Shown here: piece after piece, positions 1 through 8,279 of the stretch
How positions within the stretch are numbered: the stretch's first letter is position 1
Layout: every line of letters begins with the position of its first letter
From: Martinezella lusitana
GTDB lineage: Bacteria > Pseudomonadota > Alphaproteobacteria > Rhizobiales > Rhizobiaceae
Direction: 5' to 3'
DNA length: 64,000 nt
Assembly: GCF_016901135.1 (NCBI RefSeq)
Contig: NZ_JAFEVL010000061.1
Coordinates: 62,001-126,000 of the forward strand
The notes under the pieces: model-generated
What the model was told of the DNA's origin: nothing
Database searches by the model: none
Seen by the model: the letters and a program-made list of their open reading frames with translations, nothing else
Made by a program: the position numbers and the translations under genes

Positions 1-154
1 ACTGGTGCTTGTCAACGGGATTGCGTTGTCCTCCGTCCCTAGTGCCGCAGATCCCGGCTGCGGCGTCAGCCACGTTTACTCTGAAGCCGATATGCGGCTA
101 TGGTCGTGCCTTGGCGATAGGGTTATAGGTTCCTGTCGCTTCAAGGAGAGCATA

Positions 155-502
155 GTGAGCTACGATTTCCATGTGGGCCAGAAGGTCGTCTGTATCGATG
201 ACAAGTTCAAGCATGTCAGCATCGACCAATTGATCCGCAAGGGCACGATCTACACGATCCGCTGGGTCGGCGAATATACGCATTATGTCGACGGCACCTT
301 CATCGGCGTGAAGTTGGAGGAGATCCATCGCGGCAATGACGATGGCCCCGAGGGTTATGGCGCCGACGACATGCCCTATCGCGCCAGCCGCTTCCGTCCG
401 CTGGTGAAGGACAAGATCGCCTCGCTCAGAAAGCTGCTGGCCCCGACGCCCGATGCGCCGGTCGAGCCGAAGGTCAAGGTCAAGAAGACGGAAAAGGTCT
501 GA
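155..502 (+). CDS. Small conserved hypothetical protein
   Basis: A 115-residue protein begins at a GTG preceded by AAGGAG at 143-148. An upstream in-frame extension to position 5 has no ribosome site, so the GTG is preferred. The first half (VGQKVVCID, then GTIYTIRWV) reads like a small all-beta fold, and the C-terminus is a lysine-rich tail (VKVKKTEKV). There is no signal peptide or membrane segment. I recognise it only as the sort of small soluble protein common in Rhizobiaceae chromosomes and prophage-like regions; no function can be assigned. It converges on ddl, with a palindromic repeat in the gap. Confidence 0.7.
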   Translation: MSYDFHVGQKVVCIDDKFKHVSIDQLIRKGTIYTIRWVGEYTHYVDGTFIGVKLEEIHRGNDDGPEGYGADDMPYRASRFRPLVKDKIASLRKLLAPTPDAPVEPKVKVKKTEKV

Positions 503-561
503 CGGGCAGGGGATGAAACGGGCGGCAGCGAAATGCCCGCCGCCCTTGCTGGCTGTTTTGA

Positions 562-607
562 CGCAATTCCGGACGGAAAACCGCAGCGCACTTTTCCTGG
601 AATTGCG
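562..607. repeat. Palindromic intergenic repeat (rhizobial type)
   Basis: An imperfect palindrome begins CGCAATTCC and ends GGAATTGCG, with GGACGGAAAACC and CACTTTTC in the middle. A near-identical element lies at 17211-17254. It fills the space between the converging small gene and ddl and touches the ddl stop codon, so it may act as a bidirectional transcription stop. The function is inferred; the symmetry is visible. Confidence 0.75.
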
Positions 608-1672
608 CTAGGCTTGCCTTGCCCTTGCAAGCCCATGCTCGATCAGCCGGCCGACGAGCTCCGGATAGGAAATGCCCGAGGCGCCCATGGCCTTGGGATA
701 CATGCTGATATTGGTGAAGCCCGGCATGGTGTTGATTTCGTTGATGACGGTGCTGAAATCCGGCCGCACGAAGAAATCGACGCGCGCCAGCCCTTCGCAC
801 CCCAACGCCCGGAAGCCGTCTGCCGCCATGCGCCTCAGCGTCTCGGCCGTTTCAGTGGGGATATCCGCCGGAATGGTGATCACGGCGCCGTCCTGATCGA
901 TGTATTTCGCATCATAGGAATAGAAGCCATGCGTCTCTCCGGTGGCGATCTCGCCCGGCACGGAGACGAACAGCGTGCCATCGGGCTGCTCCAGCACGGC
1001 GCATTCGATTTCGCGGGCGCGAACGAATTCCTCGACGAGAACCTTGCGGTCATGCCGGAAGGCCTCGGCAAGCGCGCTTTCGAATTCCCCGGCATCATGC
1101 GCCTTGCTGACCCCGACCGACGACCCCTGGCGGGTGGGCTTGACGAAGACGGGCGAGCCGAGCGCGCTCACGATCGCATCGAAGCTCGGCGTCTCGCCGC
1201 GCACAACAGTGACGGAGCGCGCAACTGGCAGGCCCGCCTCGCGCAGCAGCCGCTTGGCGATATCCTTGTCGATCGCCGTTGCCGAACCCAATATGCCGCA
1301 GCCGACAAGGGGCACGCCGACGATCTGGGCAAGGCCCTGGATGGAGCCATCCTCGCCATAAAGCCCATGCAGCACCGGAAACAGCGCATCGATAGCAGGT
1401 ATCTCCCGGCTGCCTGCGCCTTCCAGCGCCAGCAGCCGACCCTTCGCTCCCGGCAGCAGGCAGACCTCCGTGCCTTCATAGACAACCGCCTCGGCCAGCA
1501 CGCCGCCCTCCGCCTCGACCAGCAGCCAGCGCCCGGCGCGATCGATCAGGATTGGCACGACCTCATATTTCCCGGCATCGATCGCCCTGATGACATTGCG
1601 GGCCGACATGATGGAAACATCATGCTCGCTGGATTGGCCACCAAACAGAACGGCGACGCGGAGTTTCGACAT
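608..1672 (-). CDS. ddl: D-alanine--D-alanine ligase (DdlA-type)
   Basis: Makes D-Ala-D-Ala from two D-alanines with ATP in the cytoplasm, for the peptidoglycan pentapeptide. At 354 residues it is DdlA-length, longer than DdlB (about 306). Near the N-terminus FGGQSSEHDVS is the ligase signature. ATP-grasp elements follow: KPTRQGSSVGVSK for nucleotide binding, and ARVDFF followed by INEINTMPGFT, which carries the Mg-binding Asp/Glu/Asn and the substrate loop. The ATG at 1672 is chosen because GGAGAG lies about nine bases upstream; an in-frame TTG at 1693 would add seven residues. The gene stands alone rather than in a mur/fts cluster. Confidence 0.95.
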   Translation of the reverse strand: MSKLRVAVLFGGQSSEHDVSIMSARNVIRAIDAGKYEVVPILIDRAGRWLLVEAEGGVLAEAVVYEGTEVCLLPGAKGRLLALEGAGSREIPAIDALFPVLHGLYGEDGSIQGLAQIVGVPLVGCGILGSATAIDKDIAKRLLREAGLPVARSVTVVRGETPSFDAIVSALGSPVFVKPTRQGSSVGVSKAHDAGEFESALAEAFRHDRKVLVEEFVRAREIECAVLEQPDGTLFVSVPGEIATGETHGFYSYDAKYIDQDGAVITIPADIPTETAETLRRMAADGFRALGCEGLARVDFFVRPDFSTVINEINTMPGFTNISMYPKAMGASGISYPELVGRLIEHGLARARQA

Positions 1673-1784
1673 GAGGGCTGCTCTCCCGGGCAAGAAGGGT
1701 GTGACGGATGGGAGGGTTTAAACGGGGGATTGCAGCTAAATTGGGGAGGATGACCGCGAGCGGGAGGAATGGAATGCAGGGTGT

Positions 1785-2320
1785 GCCTGCGAAGTCTTTT
1801 CCTGGACCGGCGGTTATGTCGGTGTACACGGCGGCGGAAGCTGGCTCAAGGGTGATTTCAGCGTTCCCGGCGCCCGTGCGTCGGATAATTTCAACGGTGG
1901 CTTCGTCGGGGGCTTTGCTGGCTACAACTATCAGTTCAACAACAATGTCGTATTCGGTATCGACTGACATCGGCCGCAACTGGAACTCCAACAGCTACGA
2001 CGTGCTTGGCACGAAGGTAAAGGTCGGCACGGATATCACCGGCGCGGTCCGCGGCCGCCTCGGCTATGCCTTCGACCGCACGCTCATCTATGCAACCGGC
2101 GGCTGGACAGCGACGCGCGGCTTCATCAAGATTCCAGGCGACAAGGAAAGCAAGACCTTCAACGGCTGGACCATCGGCGCCGGCGTTGACTACGCCTTCA
2201 CCAACAACATCTTTGCCCGCCGAATACCGCTTCAACAGCTACTGCGACAAGGACGTGCTCGGCATCAAGGCCGACTTCGACCAGCACGTCGTCGGCGTCG
2301 GCATCGGCGTGAAGTTCTAA
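1785..2320 (+). pseudogene. Decayed Omp25/RopB-like outer-membrane beta-barrel gene
   Basis: The sequence encodes recognisable pieces of a small eight-stranded porin: FSWTGGYVGVHGGGSW, then GAVRGRLGYAFDRTLIYATGG, GWTIGAGVDYAFTNNIFA and EYRFNSY, ending VGVGIGVKF at a TAA. Terminal aromatic Phe is typical of this family. The pieces lie in three frames. A first break near 1965 puts TGA where a Gly-Asp pair is expected; a second near 2216-2222 lies between NIFAR and EYRF. Each fits the net loss of two bases. No start codon or signal peptide remains upstream, so the gene appears truncated and non-functional. Its downstream hairpin is still present. Confidence 0.8.
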
Positions 2321-2342
2321 GGTTTAGTTTTTTAGCCGTCTG

Positions 2343-2380
2343 AAAGGCCTCGCTGGTGTTGTGCTGGCGGGGCTTTTCGT
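2343..2380 (+). terminator. Intrinsic terminator after the porin pseudogene
   Basis: A GC-rich hairpin (AAGGCCTCGC pairing with GCGGGGCTTT, with wobbles) runs into TTTTCGTTTT. It lies about 23 bases after the porin stop codon and marks the left edge of the AT-rich insertion that follows. Confidence 0.6.
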
Positions 2381-2451
2381 TTTGGGACAAGGGGTGGACT
2401 GGGGGGAGAGCATGTCGCCATAGAGGAACTGACGGAGCCCTCACACAGAAC

Positions 2452-2616
2452 ATGATGTCTCCGCGCGATCAGTATCAAGACCGCTTTCTGTTTCGAGCAA
2501 GTCTCGCACAATCAGTGGGGGATAAACTTGGGATCAACCCAAAGATTGTGCTTCAGGAACACGACGGATCATGGAAACTGACGGCAAGCGTGGCCCTATC
2601 GAGCCAAACCTTTTAG
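2452..2616 (+). CDS. Possible small ORF overlapping the hydrolase-like gene
   Basis: A 54-residue reading frame (starts MMSPRDQYQDRF) with low-GC codon use like the downstream gene. Its last 46 bases overlap the start of that gene in another frame, a layout that fits translational coupling. No family recognised. It could instead be the displaced N-terminal coding part of the hydrolase gene after a frameshift, or spurious. There is no strong ribosome site before either ATG (2452 or 2455). Confidence 0.3.
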   Translation: MMSPRDQYQDRFLFRASLAQSVGDKLGINPKIVLQEHDGSWKLTASVALSSQTF

Positions 2617-3407
2617 CGGTTGTAAGGCCCTCCGCGTCGAGAAATCTAATTGTCACTTTTAACGGCTACGGCTACGGCACAGCGCCGTTTACCCGACCTG
2701 ACCTTCCTTTTGAGACGGCCCTGGCAGCTTATAAAAAGCTCCCTAGATACGACGCCCATTTGATTTGGTTCGCGGAAATTCAGAGAACTTGGTACCTTGG
2801 AGATCAAGAGGATATTGTTCGAAAAATTACAAACTACATACTGGATCACCAGATTGAACAGGTAAAACTGCTTGGTGGAAGCGCAGGTGGTTATGCCGCG
2901 TTTCGGACGGGGCTATTGGTCGATGAAGCCCTAAAAAAATCCCAGTGCAATACTGCCTTGCTTAGCTTCTCGTTCAATCCCCAGACGGGTTTCCGTCCTG
3001 AATTAATAGAACGGGTTAGAACTGCCGTATCTGGAACGCGGTTTTCTTCCGATTTTGGAACAAATCCAATCTTATTGAGCAACTCTAACTACGAACGCTA
3101 CAAACATCAAAAGATAGATTTCTCAGAGTTTGTGTCGGAATATAAACCGAGAAATTTTGCGGCAGTAATACTTAGCGATTTACTCAATCCGATTGAAAAA
3201 TCCTTCTGCGATGATGTTCCGAGCGTAGACTATATTATGTTGTTTCCCCATTATCTCGGTCTAGGGCATGCCGAGGGTGGCGAGAAAATATACCACGAGG
3301 GAAGATTATTTAGCTTCTTCGACGAAGCAATGCCGTTCCCGCGGCTGGAGAAAGAAAACGCTACAGAACTAAGGCTTCTCACTGAATGTGAAACTTCAAG
3401 GGTCTAA
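2571..3407 (+). CDS. Alpha/beta-hydrolase-like protein, AT-rich cargo gene
   Basis: A 278-residue protein with no signal peptide. The central LLGGSAGGYAAF is a G-x-S-x-G-G nucleophile elbow after a predicted strand, as in alpha/beta hydrolases. NLIVTFNGYGYG near the N-terminus would be an early strand with an oxyanion-type turn. The His in PHYLGLGHAEGG near the C-terminus could complete the triad; the acid is less clear (Asp in LSDLLNP or FCDDVPS). The substrate is unknown. Base composition is clearly lower in GC than all neighbours, with codons such as AAA, ATA and TTA frequent, which points to recent acquisition. It converges on an integrase remnant. The exact start is uncertain because of the overlapping frame upstream. 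Confidence 0.6.
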   Translation: METDGKRGPIEPNLLAVVRPSASRNLIVTFNGYGYGTAPFTRPDLPFETALAAYKKLPRYDAHLIWFAEIQRTWYLGDQEDIVRKITNYILDHQIEQVKLLGGSAGGYAAFRTGLLVDEALKKSQCNTALLSFSFNPQTGFRPELIERVRTAVSGTRFSSDFGTNPILLSNSNYERYKHQKIDFSEFVSEYKPRNFAAVILSDLLNPIEKSFCDDVPSVDYIMLFPHYLGLGHAEGGEKIYHEGRLFSFFDEAMPFPRLEKENATELRLLTECETSRV

Positions 3408-3835
3408 TCTCGGCCCTTTTCCCCAAGTAGAGATATAAACTCGCGCTGAAGCCGGTTCCCAGTGTCACTCGAATCAATCAAGAGTTTTTGGAAGGGGTCA
3501 GGGAGTGCCTTGGTCCGCTCCGGGTCTGCGCCAGCGATGGATACGGCTGATCGCCAGCCAGCAACGTCAACGTTACGCTTGCTTTTTCAGGGTGGTCTTC
3601 GTGCGCTTTAGCAAAGTCGCGGTAATCTCTCCCGCGATACCCATGCCTGCTTTGATGTGAGCGACATGCGGCCACGCCGCAAATTAGACCACTGTACTTC
3701 GATCTCTGCCGCAGCCTTGGCGAACAGGATTCGCGCCTCGGCAGGGTCGCGGGTTCTCAGGCTGAATTTCTCCTCGGTCTTGCCGATAATGGATCATAGA
3801 TGGTCAGGAACCTTCTTTCAGCCACCAGAAAGAGC
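3404..3835 (-). pseudogene. Remnant of a DUF6538-type phage integrase (N-terminal part)
   Basis: Read on the minus strand from about 3835, the pieces are: KKVPDHL, stop, SIIGKTEEKFSLRTRDPAEA, RILFAKAAAEIEVQWSNLRRG and SLTSKQA; a frame change to MGIAGEI; another to YRDFAKAHEDHPEKAS; then NVDVAGWRSAVSIAGADPERTKALP in a further frame. This order (VP-DHL, IGK/T-x-SL-x-T-DP-EA, then the W-x-LR-x-G-SLT-KQA-x-GE stretch) matches the N-terminal region of DUF6538 tyrosine recombinases. At least two in-frame TGA codons and several frameshifts show it is dead. The catalytic domain is absent. It lies at the 3' side of tRNA-Thr, the usual place for an integrated element. Confidence 0.65.
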
Positions 3836-3952
3836 CGTTCAAACAGAGCTGTTCCATTCCCAAAGCCATGGGTCAGTATACCGCTCAGGTGTGCCAAAAA
3901 GGTGGTCACAAAGCCCAGAGCTCAATAAATCAAAGATTTCCGGGGGAAAAGC

Positions 3953-4027
3953 TGGTGCTGCTAGAGAGATTTGAACTCTCGGCCTCTCCCTTACCAAGGG
4001 AGTGCTCTACCCCTGAGCTATAGCAGC
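3953..4027 (-). tRNA. tRNA-Thr (anticodon GGT)
   Basis: On the minus strand, GCTGCTA at the 5' end pairs with TAGCAGC at the 3' end, followed by ACCA. The anticodon stem CTCCC/GGGAG flanks a loop with GGT, and the T arm has GTTCAAATC. The CCA end is encoded. Its 3' end faces the AT-rich insertion and integrase remnant at 2.4-3.95 kb, so it is the likely attachment site of a lost element; I see no second copy of its 3' end nearby. Confidence 0.95.
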
Positions 4028-4181
4028 ATACCGTGGCGCGGTGGGTGCGCCGTATTGGGCGAGGCGGCTATTGCCATAGGTCGGGGCCGAGTGCAAGCCG
4101 CAATTTTCAACTTCGGTGAAAGATCGTGGGAAAAAATGTGTCGGTCTTTTGACGGGCGGGGTTTTCCGCTATGACGAAGAG

Positions 4182-4454
4182 ATGGGTGCGGACAAGACGA
4201 AAATCGATGACGGCAAGGCTTTGCAGGCTGGTTTGACCGCCAGTGAGGCGGGCGAGCCTGTGGGCGGCAAGCAGATGACCGAGGCGGACAGGCGGCGTGA
4301 GCGTGCGGCGCTGAAGCTGCGCGAGAATCTGTCGCGCCGCAAACAGCAGGTGCGCGCCCGCCGTGCCGGGCAGGCTGACGAGACGGATGGGCTGCCGGCG
4401 GCAAAAGCTGGGGATGAGCCGGGCGCTGCCGCAAAAATGGACGAATCGCAATGA
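4182..4454 (+). CDS. Small charged conserved protein upstream of murA
   Basis: A 90-residue highly charged protein (core MTEADRRRERAALKLRENLSRR) rich in Arg, Lys, Glu and Ala; the middle should be one long helix. No signal peptide. A protein of this kind is commonly annotated next to murA in Rhizobiales, but its function is unknown to me. The start is uncertain: ATG 4182 has GAAGAG directly before it, while an in-frame GTG at 4116 would add 22 residues. The gap to murA is 113 bases, so the two could be co-transcribed. Confidence 0.6.
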   Translation: MGADKTKIDDGKALQAGLTASEAGEPVGGKQMTEADRRRERAALKLRENLSRRKQQVRARRAGQADETDGLPAAKAGDEPGAAAKMDESQ

Positions 4455-4567
4455 TTGATGTCGCTCATCATCAAACGAATTGAAGCCTTAATCTATTTCG
4501 TCTAAAGAGCGCCTTTTCCCAGGCGGATGGAACTTCAGGAAAGGCGGGCCTCGCCCGTATTGCACAT

Positions 4568-5860
4568 ATGGATCGTATCAGGATTGTCGGCGGCAACGAG
4601 CTCAACGGTATCATTCCGATCTCCGGCGCCAAGAATGCCGCCCTGCCGCTGATGATCGCCTCGCTTTTGACCAGCGATACGCTGACGCTGGAGAACGTGC
4701 CGCATCTGGCCGATGTCGAGCTTCTGATGCGCATCCTCGGCAATCACGGCGTTGACGTTGCCGTCAACGGCCGGCGTGAGCGCCAGGAAGACGGTTATTC
4801 CCGCACCATCCATTTCACCTGCCGCACCATCGTCGATACGACAGCACCCTATGAGCTGGTCGCCAAGATGCGCGCCAGCTTCTGGGTCATCGGGCCGCTG
4901 CTTGCCCGCGAGGGACAGGCGCGCGTGTCGCTGCCGGGCGGCTGCGCCATCGGCACGCGTCCGGTCGATCTGTTCATCGAGGGCCTTCAGGCGCTGGGCG
5001 CCACCATGGAAATCGACGCCGGCTATATCAACGCCACGGCGCCCAAGGGCGGCCTCATCGGCGCGCGCTACGTCTTCCCGAAGGTTTCGGTCGGCGCGAC
5101 GCATGTGATGATGATGGCGGCGACGCTTGCTCGCGGCACGACCGTCATCGGCAATGCCGCCCGCGAGCCCGAGATCGTCGATCTCGCCAACTGCCTGATC
5201 GCCATGGGCGCCAAGATTTCCGGCGCCGGCACCAGCACGATCACCATCGAGGGCGTCACCTCGCTTTCCGGCGCGCGCCACCGCGTCCTGCCTGATCGCA
5301 TCGAGACCGGCACCTATGCCATGGCCGTCGCCATGGCCGGCGGCGATGTCCGCCTGGAAAATACCGATATGGCGCTGCTCGACACGGCGCTAGAAAGCCT
5401 GCGCCGCGCCGGCGCCGATATTTCGGCGACCAACAACGGCATCCGCGTCAAGCGCAATGGCGGCGGCATCCAGCCGGTCGATATCGTCACCGATCCCTTC
5501 CCCGGCTTCCCGACCGACCTGCAGGCGCAGTTCATGGCGCTGATGACGCGCTCGTCCGGTACCGCGCATATCACCGAAACCATCTTCGAAAACCGCTTCA
5601 TGCATGTGCAGGAGCTCGCCCGCCTCGGCGCCAAGATCTCGCTTTCCGGCCAGACGGCCCGCATCGAGGGTGTCGAGCGTCTGAAGGGGGCGCCGGTCAT
5701 GGCAACCGATCTTCGCGCCTCCGTATCGCTCGTCATCGCCGGCCTTGCCGCCGAGGGCGAAACGGTGGTGTCGCGCATCTATCATCTCGACCGCGGCTTC
5801 GAGCGGCTGGAAGACAAGCTGACGCGCTGCGGCGCGGTGGTCGAGCGCATCAGCGACTAA
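4568..5860 (+). CDS. murA: UDP-N-acetylglucosamine 1-carboxyvinyltransferase
   Basis: Transfers enolpyruvate from PEP to UDP-GlcNAc, the first committed step of peptidoglycan synthesis, in the cytoplasm. The 430 residues match the family. SGAKNAALP near residue 20 carries the substrate-binding Lys-Asn. The catalytic Cys lies at residue 126 in LPGGCAIGTRPVDL, so the enzyme should be fosfomycin-sensitive in principle. PGFPTDLQAQ and the conserved C-terminal RIYHLDRGFERL are also present. It leads the conserved block with DUF2948 and hisD, though spacing of about 130 bases leaves room for separate promoters. Confidence 0.97.
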   Translation: MDRIRIVGGNELNGIIPISGAKNAALPLMIASLLTSDTLTLENVPHLADVELLMRILGNHGVDVAVNGRRERQEDGYSRTIHFTCRTIVDTTAPYELVAKMRASFWVIGPLLAREGQARVSLPGGCAIGTRPVDLFIEGLQALGATMEIDAGYINATAPKGGLIGARYVFPKVSVGATHVMMMAATLARGTTVIGNAAREPEIVDLANCLIAMGAKISGAGTSTITIEGVTSLSGARHRVLPDRIETGTYAMAVAMAGGDVRLENTDMALLDTALESLRRAGADISATNNGIRVKRNGGGIQPVDIVTDPFPGFPTDLQAQFMALMTRSSGTAHITETIFENRFMHVQELARLGAKISLSGQTARIEGVERLKGAPVMATDLRASVSLVIAGLAAEGETVVSRIYHLDRGFERLEDKLTRCGAVVERISD

Positions 5861-5994
5861 AATTATCTCTTGTCGTGCAGAGAGCGGGCGAGCCCCGCTT
5901 TCTTCGGTTGCGTCTTTTGCGCTCGCATCCTATGTCCACAGAAGGGAAACGTCTGTTACGGCGTTTCGATTGTGCGATCGGGGATAAAGGGCGA

Positions 5995-6438
5995 ATGGGC
6001 GATCTGAAGCTAATGGCACTCGACAACGAAGATCTGGGCGTCATATCCGCGCATATGCAGGATAGCGTCTTCAAGGTCGGCGACATGTCCTTTGCGCCGA
6101 CGCTCGGGCAGTTCTCGCTTGCGGCCAATCGTTTCGCCTGGGAACAATCGGGTGAGCGCAGGAAGCCCTATGAGCGCCATCGCGCCGCGCTGGTGTTCAA
6201 GCGGGTGCAGGCGGTGCGCTCCAATGGCGTTGACCGGCGTAATCGCGACGAGGTGCTGTCGCTGCTCGCCATCCGCTTCGAGCAGAAGGGCGAGGGGCCT
6301 GACGGCACGATCGAGCTGACGCTTGCTGGCAAGGCGACTATTGCGCTCGATGTCGAATGCATCGAGGTTCAGCTTGCCGATATCGGCGGCGCATGGGAAA
6401 CCGCGCATAAGCCTCGCCATCCGGATGCGGGCGAATAG
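5995..6438 (+). CDS. DUF2948 family protein
   Basis: A 147-residue protein starting MGDLKLMALDNEDLGVISAHMQD, the usual N-terminus of DUF2948. It continues with FSLAANRFAWE and ends in an acidic stretch (ALDVECIEVQLADIG). It is a soluble alphaproteobacterial family of unknown function that is repeatedly found between murA and hisD, as here. An upstream in-frame extension to 5875 is rejected because the family starts at this Met. Sixty bases separate it from hisD, consistent with an operon. Confidence 0.85.
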   Translation: MGDLKLMALDNEDLGVISAHMQDSVFKVGDMSFAPTLGQFSLAANRFAWEQSGERRKPYERHRAALVFKRVQAVRSNGVDRRNRDEVLSLLAIRFEQKGEGPDGTIELTLAGKATIALDVECIEVQLADIGGAWETAHKPRHPDAGE

Positions 6439-6498
6439 GCAGGCGATCGATGAATGCCGGCCGCTTAGGGCGGCCTCGATGAAAGAGGAATATCAGCG

Positions 6499-7797
6499 TT
6501 GGCTATCTGGCTGGATCAGGCATCGGAAGGGTTCGAGCAGCAGTTTGCCGCCTTTCTGACGACCAAAAGAGAAGTATCCGAGGATGTGAATGCCATCGTG
6601 CGAGGCATCATCGACGATGTGCGGACGCGCGGCGATACAGCCGTTGCTCACTATTCCAAAAAATTCGAAGGCATCGATTTCGCCACGACGCCCATGCGCG
6701 TCGCCGAAGCGGAGATCGATGCGGCGATCGCAGCCGTTCCGTCCGAGGTGCTGGGCGCGCTCAAGGTTGCCGCCACCCGCATCGAATCGCATCATCGCAG
6801 GCAATTGCCGAAGGACGATCTCTATGAGGACGATCTCGGCGTCGGCCTCGGCTCGCGCTGGACGGCGATCGAGGCCGTCGGCCTCTATGTGCCTGGTGGT
6901 ACGGCGAGCTATCCGAGCTCCGTGCTGATGAATGCCGTGCCGGCCAAGGTCGCCGGCGTCGAGCGCGTCGTCATCACGGTGCCGACCATGGGCGGTACGA
7001 TCAATCCGGCGGTACTCGCGGCCGCCCGCATGGCCGGCGTCGAGGAGATCTATCGCATCGGCGGCGCGCAGGCGATTGCAGCCCTTGCCTATGGCACGGA
7101 GACGATTGCGCCGGTCTACAAGATCACCGGCCCCGGCAATGCCTATGTGGCCGCCGCCAAGCGCCATGTTTTCGGCACCGTCGGCATCGACATGATCGCC
7201 GGCCCTTCGGAAGTGCTCGTCATCGCCGACAAGAACAACGATCCGGATTGGCTCGCCGCCGACCTCTTGGCGCAAGCCGAGCATGATGAGGGCGCGCAGT
7301 CGATCCTGATCACTGACGACGCCGAATTCGGCAAAGCCGTGGAGGGCGCCGTCGAGCGCCAGCTGAAGCGGCTGAGCCGGGCGCAGACGGCTGCTGCCAG
7401 CTGGCGTGATTTCGGCGCCATCATCCTTGTGCCCGATCTGAAGCAGGCCGTTCCGCTCGCCAACCGCATCGCCGCAGAGCATGTGGAACTCGCATTCGAC
7501 GATCCCGACGCGCTGCTGGCCGGTATCCGCAATGCCGGCGCAATCTTCGTCGGCCGCCATACGCCCGAGGTGATCGGCGATTATGTCGGCGGCTCCAATC
7601 ATGTGCTGCCGACGGCCCGTTCCGCCCGCTTCTCGTCCGGTCTTTCCGTGCTCGATTTCGTCAAGCGCACGTCGATCCTGCGGCTCGGGCCTGAGCAGCT
7701 ACGCGCGCTCGGGCCGGCGGCGATCGCGCTTGCCAATTCCGAGGGGTTGGATGCACACGCGCGGTCCGTCGCGATCCGCCTCAATCTCGAGGGGTGA
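6499..7797 (+). CDS. hisD: Histidinol dehydrogenase
   Basis: Oxidises L-histidinol to L-histidine in two NAD-dependent steps, the last reactions of histidine synthesis. The 432 residues match the family. Recognised pieces are ERVVITVPT, the GPGN nucleotide region (ITGPGNAYVAAAKRHVFG), GIDMIAGPSEVLVIAD, and zinc and catalytic residues in LLAQAEHDEGAQ and AAEHVELAF. GGSNHVLPT and FVKRTS lie near the C-terminus. The start codon is TTG, with AGAGGA at 6484-6489 supporting it. It is detached from other his genes, as usual in rhizobia, and precedes UPF0262 by only three bases. Confidence 0.96.
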   Translation: MAIWLDQASEGFEQQFAAFLTTKREVSEDVNAIVRGIIDDVRTRGDTAVAHYSKKFEGIDFATTPMRVAEAEIDAAIAAVPSEVLGALKVAATRIESHHRRQLPKDDLYEDDLGVGLGSRWTAIEAVGLYVPGGTASYPSSVLMNAVPAKVAGVERVVITVPTMGGTINPAVLAAARMAGVEEIYRIGGAQAIAALAYGTETIAPVYKITGPGNAYVAAAKRHVFGTVGIDMIAGPSEVLVIADKNNDPDWLAADLLAQAEHDEGAQSILITDDAEFGKAVEGAVERQLKRLSRAQTAAASWRDFGAIILVPDLKQAVPLANRIAAEHVELAFDDPDALLAGIRNAGAIFVGRHTPEVIGDYVGGSNHVLPTARSARFSSGLSVLDFVKRTSILRLGPEQLRALGPAAIALANSEGLDAHARSVAIRLNLEG

Positions 7798-7800
7798 GAC

Positions 7801-8274
7801 ATGGCTGAAGGCGTCTTCCGGCTGAGCGACGTTGTCCTGGACGACACGATCGGCCGCTCGACGCCGGATGTCGAGCATGAGCGCGCCGTCGCCATCTTCG
7901 ACCTGATCGAGGAAAACAGCTTCGAGCCTGTGGGACACAAGGGCGGCCCCTATCTGCTCAATCTGTCGTTGGTCGACCAGAAGCTGGTCTTCGATATCCG
8001 CACGGAAGATGGCGTCGTCGTTGCCACGCACATCCTGTCGCTGACACCATTCCGCCGCATCGTGAAGGATTACTTCATGATCTGCGAGAGCTATTACGAG
8101 GCGATACGGTCCTCCACGCCCAGTCGCATCGAGGCGATCGACATGGGCCGGCGCGGCATTCACAACGAAGGCTCCCGGACGCTGATGGACCGGCTGAACG
8201 GCAAGATCATCGTGGATTTCGACACAGCCCGCCGGCTCTTCACGCTCGTCTGCGTGCTCTATTGGCGCGGGTGA
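7801..8274 (+). CDS. UPF0262 family protein
   Basis: A 157-residue soluble protein recognised as UPF0262 by its overall sequence (FRLSDVVLDD near the start, GHKGGPYLLNLSLVDQKLVFDI in the middle, GRRGIHNEGS followed by a C-terminal LFTLVCVLYWRG). The biochemical role is unknown. It begins three bases after hisD, so it should be translated from the same transcript. A phosphatase gene follows six bases later. This hisD-UPF0262-phosphatase order is conserved across Rhizobiales. Confidence 0.9.
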   Translation: MAEGVFRLSDVVLDDTIGRSTPDVEHERAVAIFDLIEENSFEPVGHKGGPYLLNLSLVDQKLVFDIRTEDGVVVATHILSLTPFRRIVKDYFMICESYYEAIRSSTPSRIEAIDMGRRGIHNEGSRTLMDRLNGKIIVDFDTARRLFTLVCVLYWRG

Positions 8275-8279
8275 TTGTC

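Noticed and set aside
2452..3407. Toxin-antitoxin pair
   Set aside because: Overlap and small upstream frame fit the layout, but neither protein resembles a known toxin or antitoxin and the larger one looks like a hydrolase.
3657..3974. A 105-codon plus-strand frame
   Set aside because: It is the complement of the integrase remnant and runs into tRNA-Thr.
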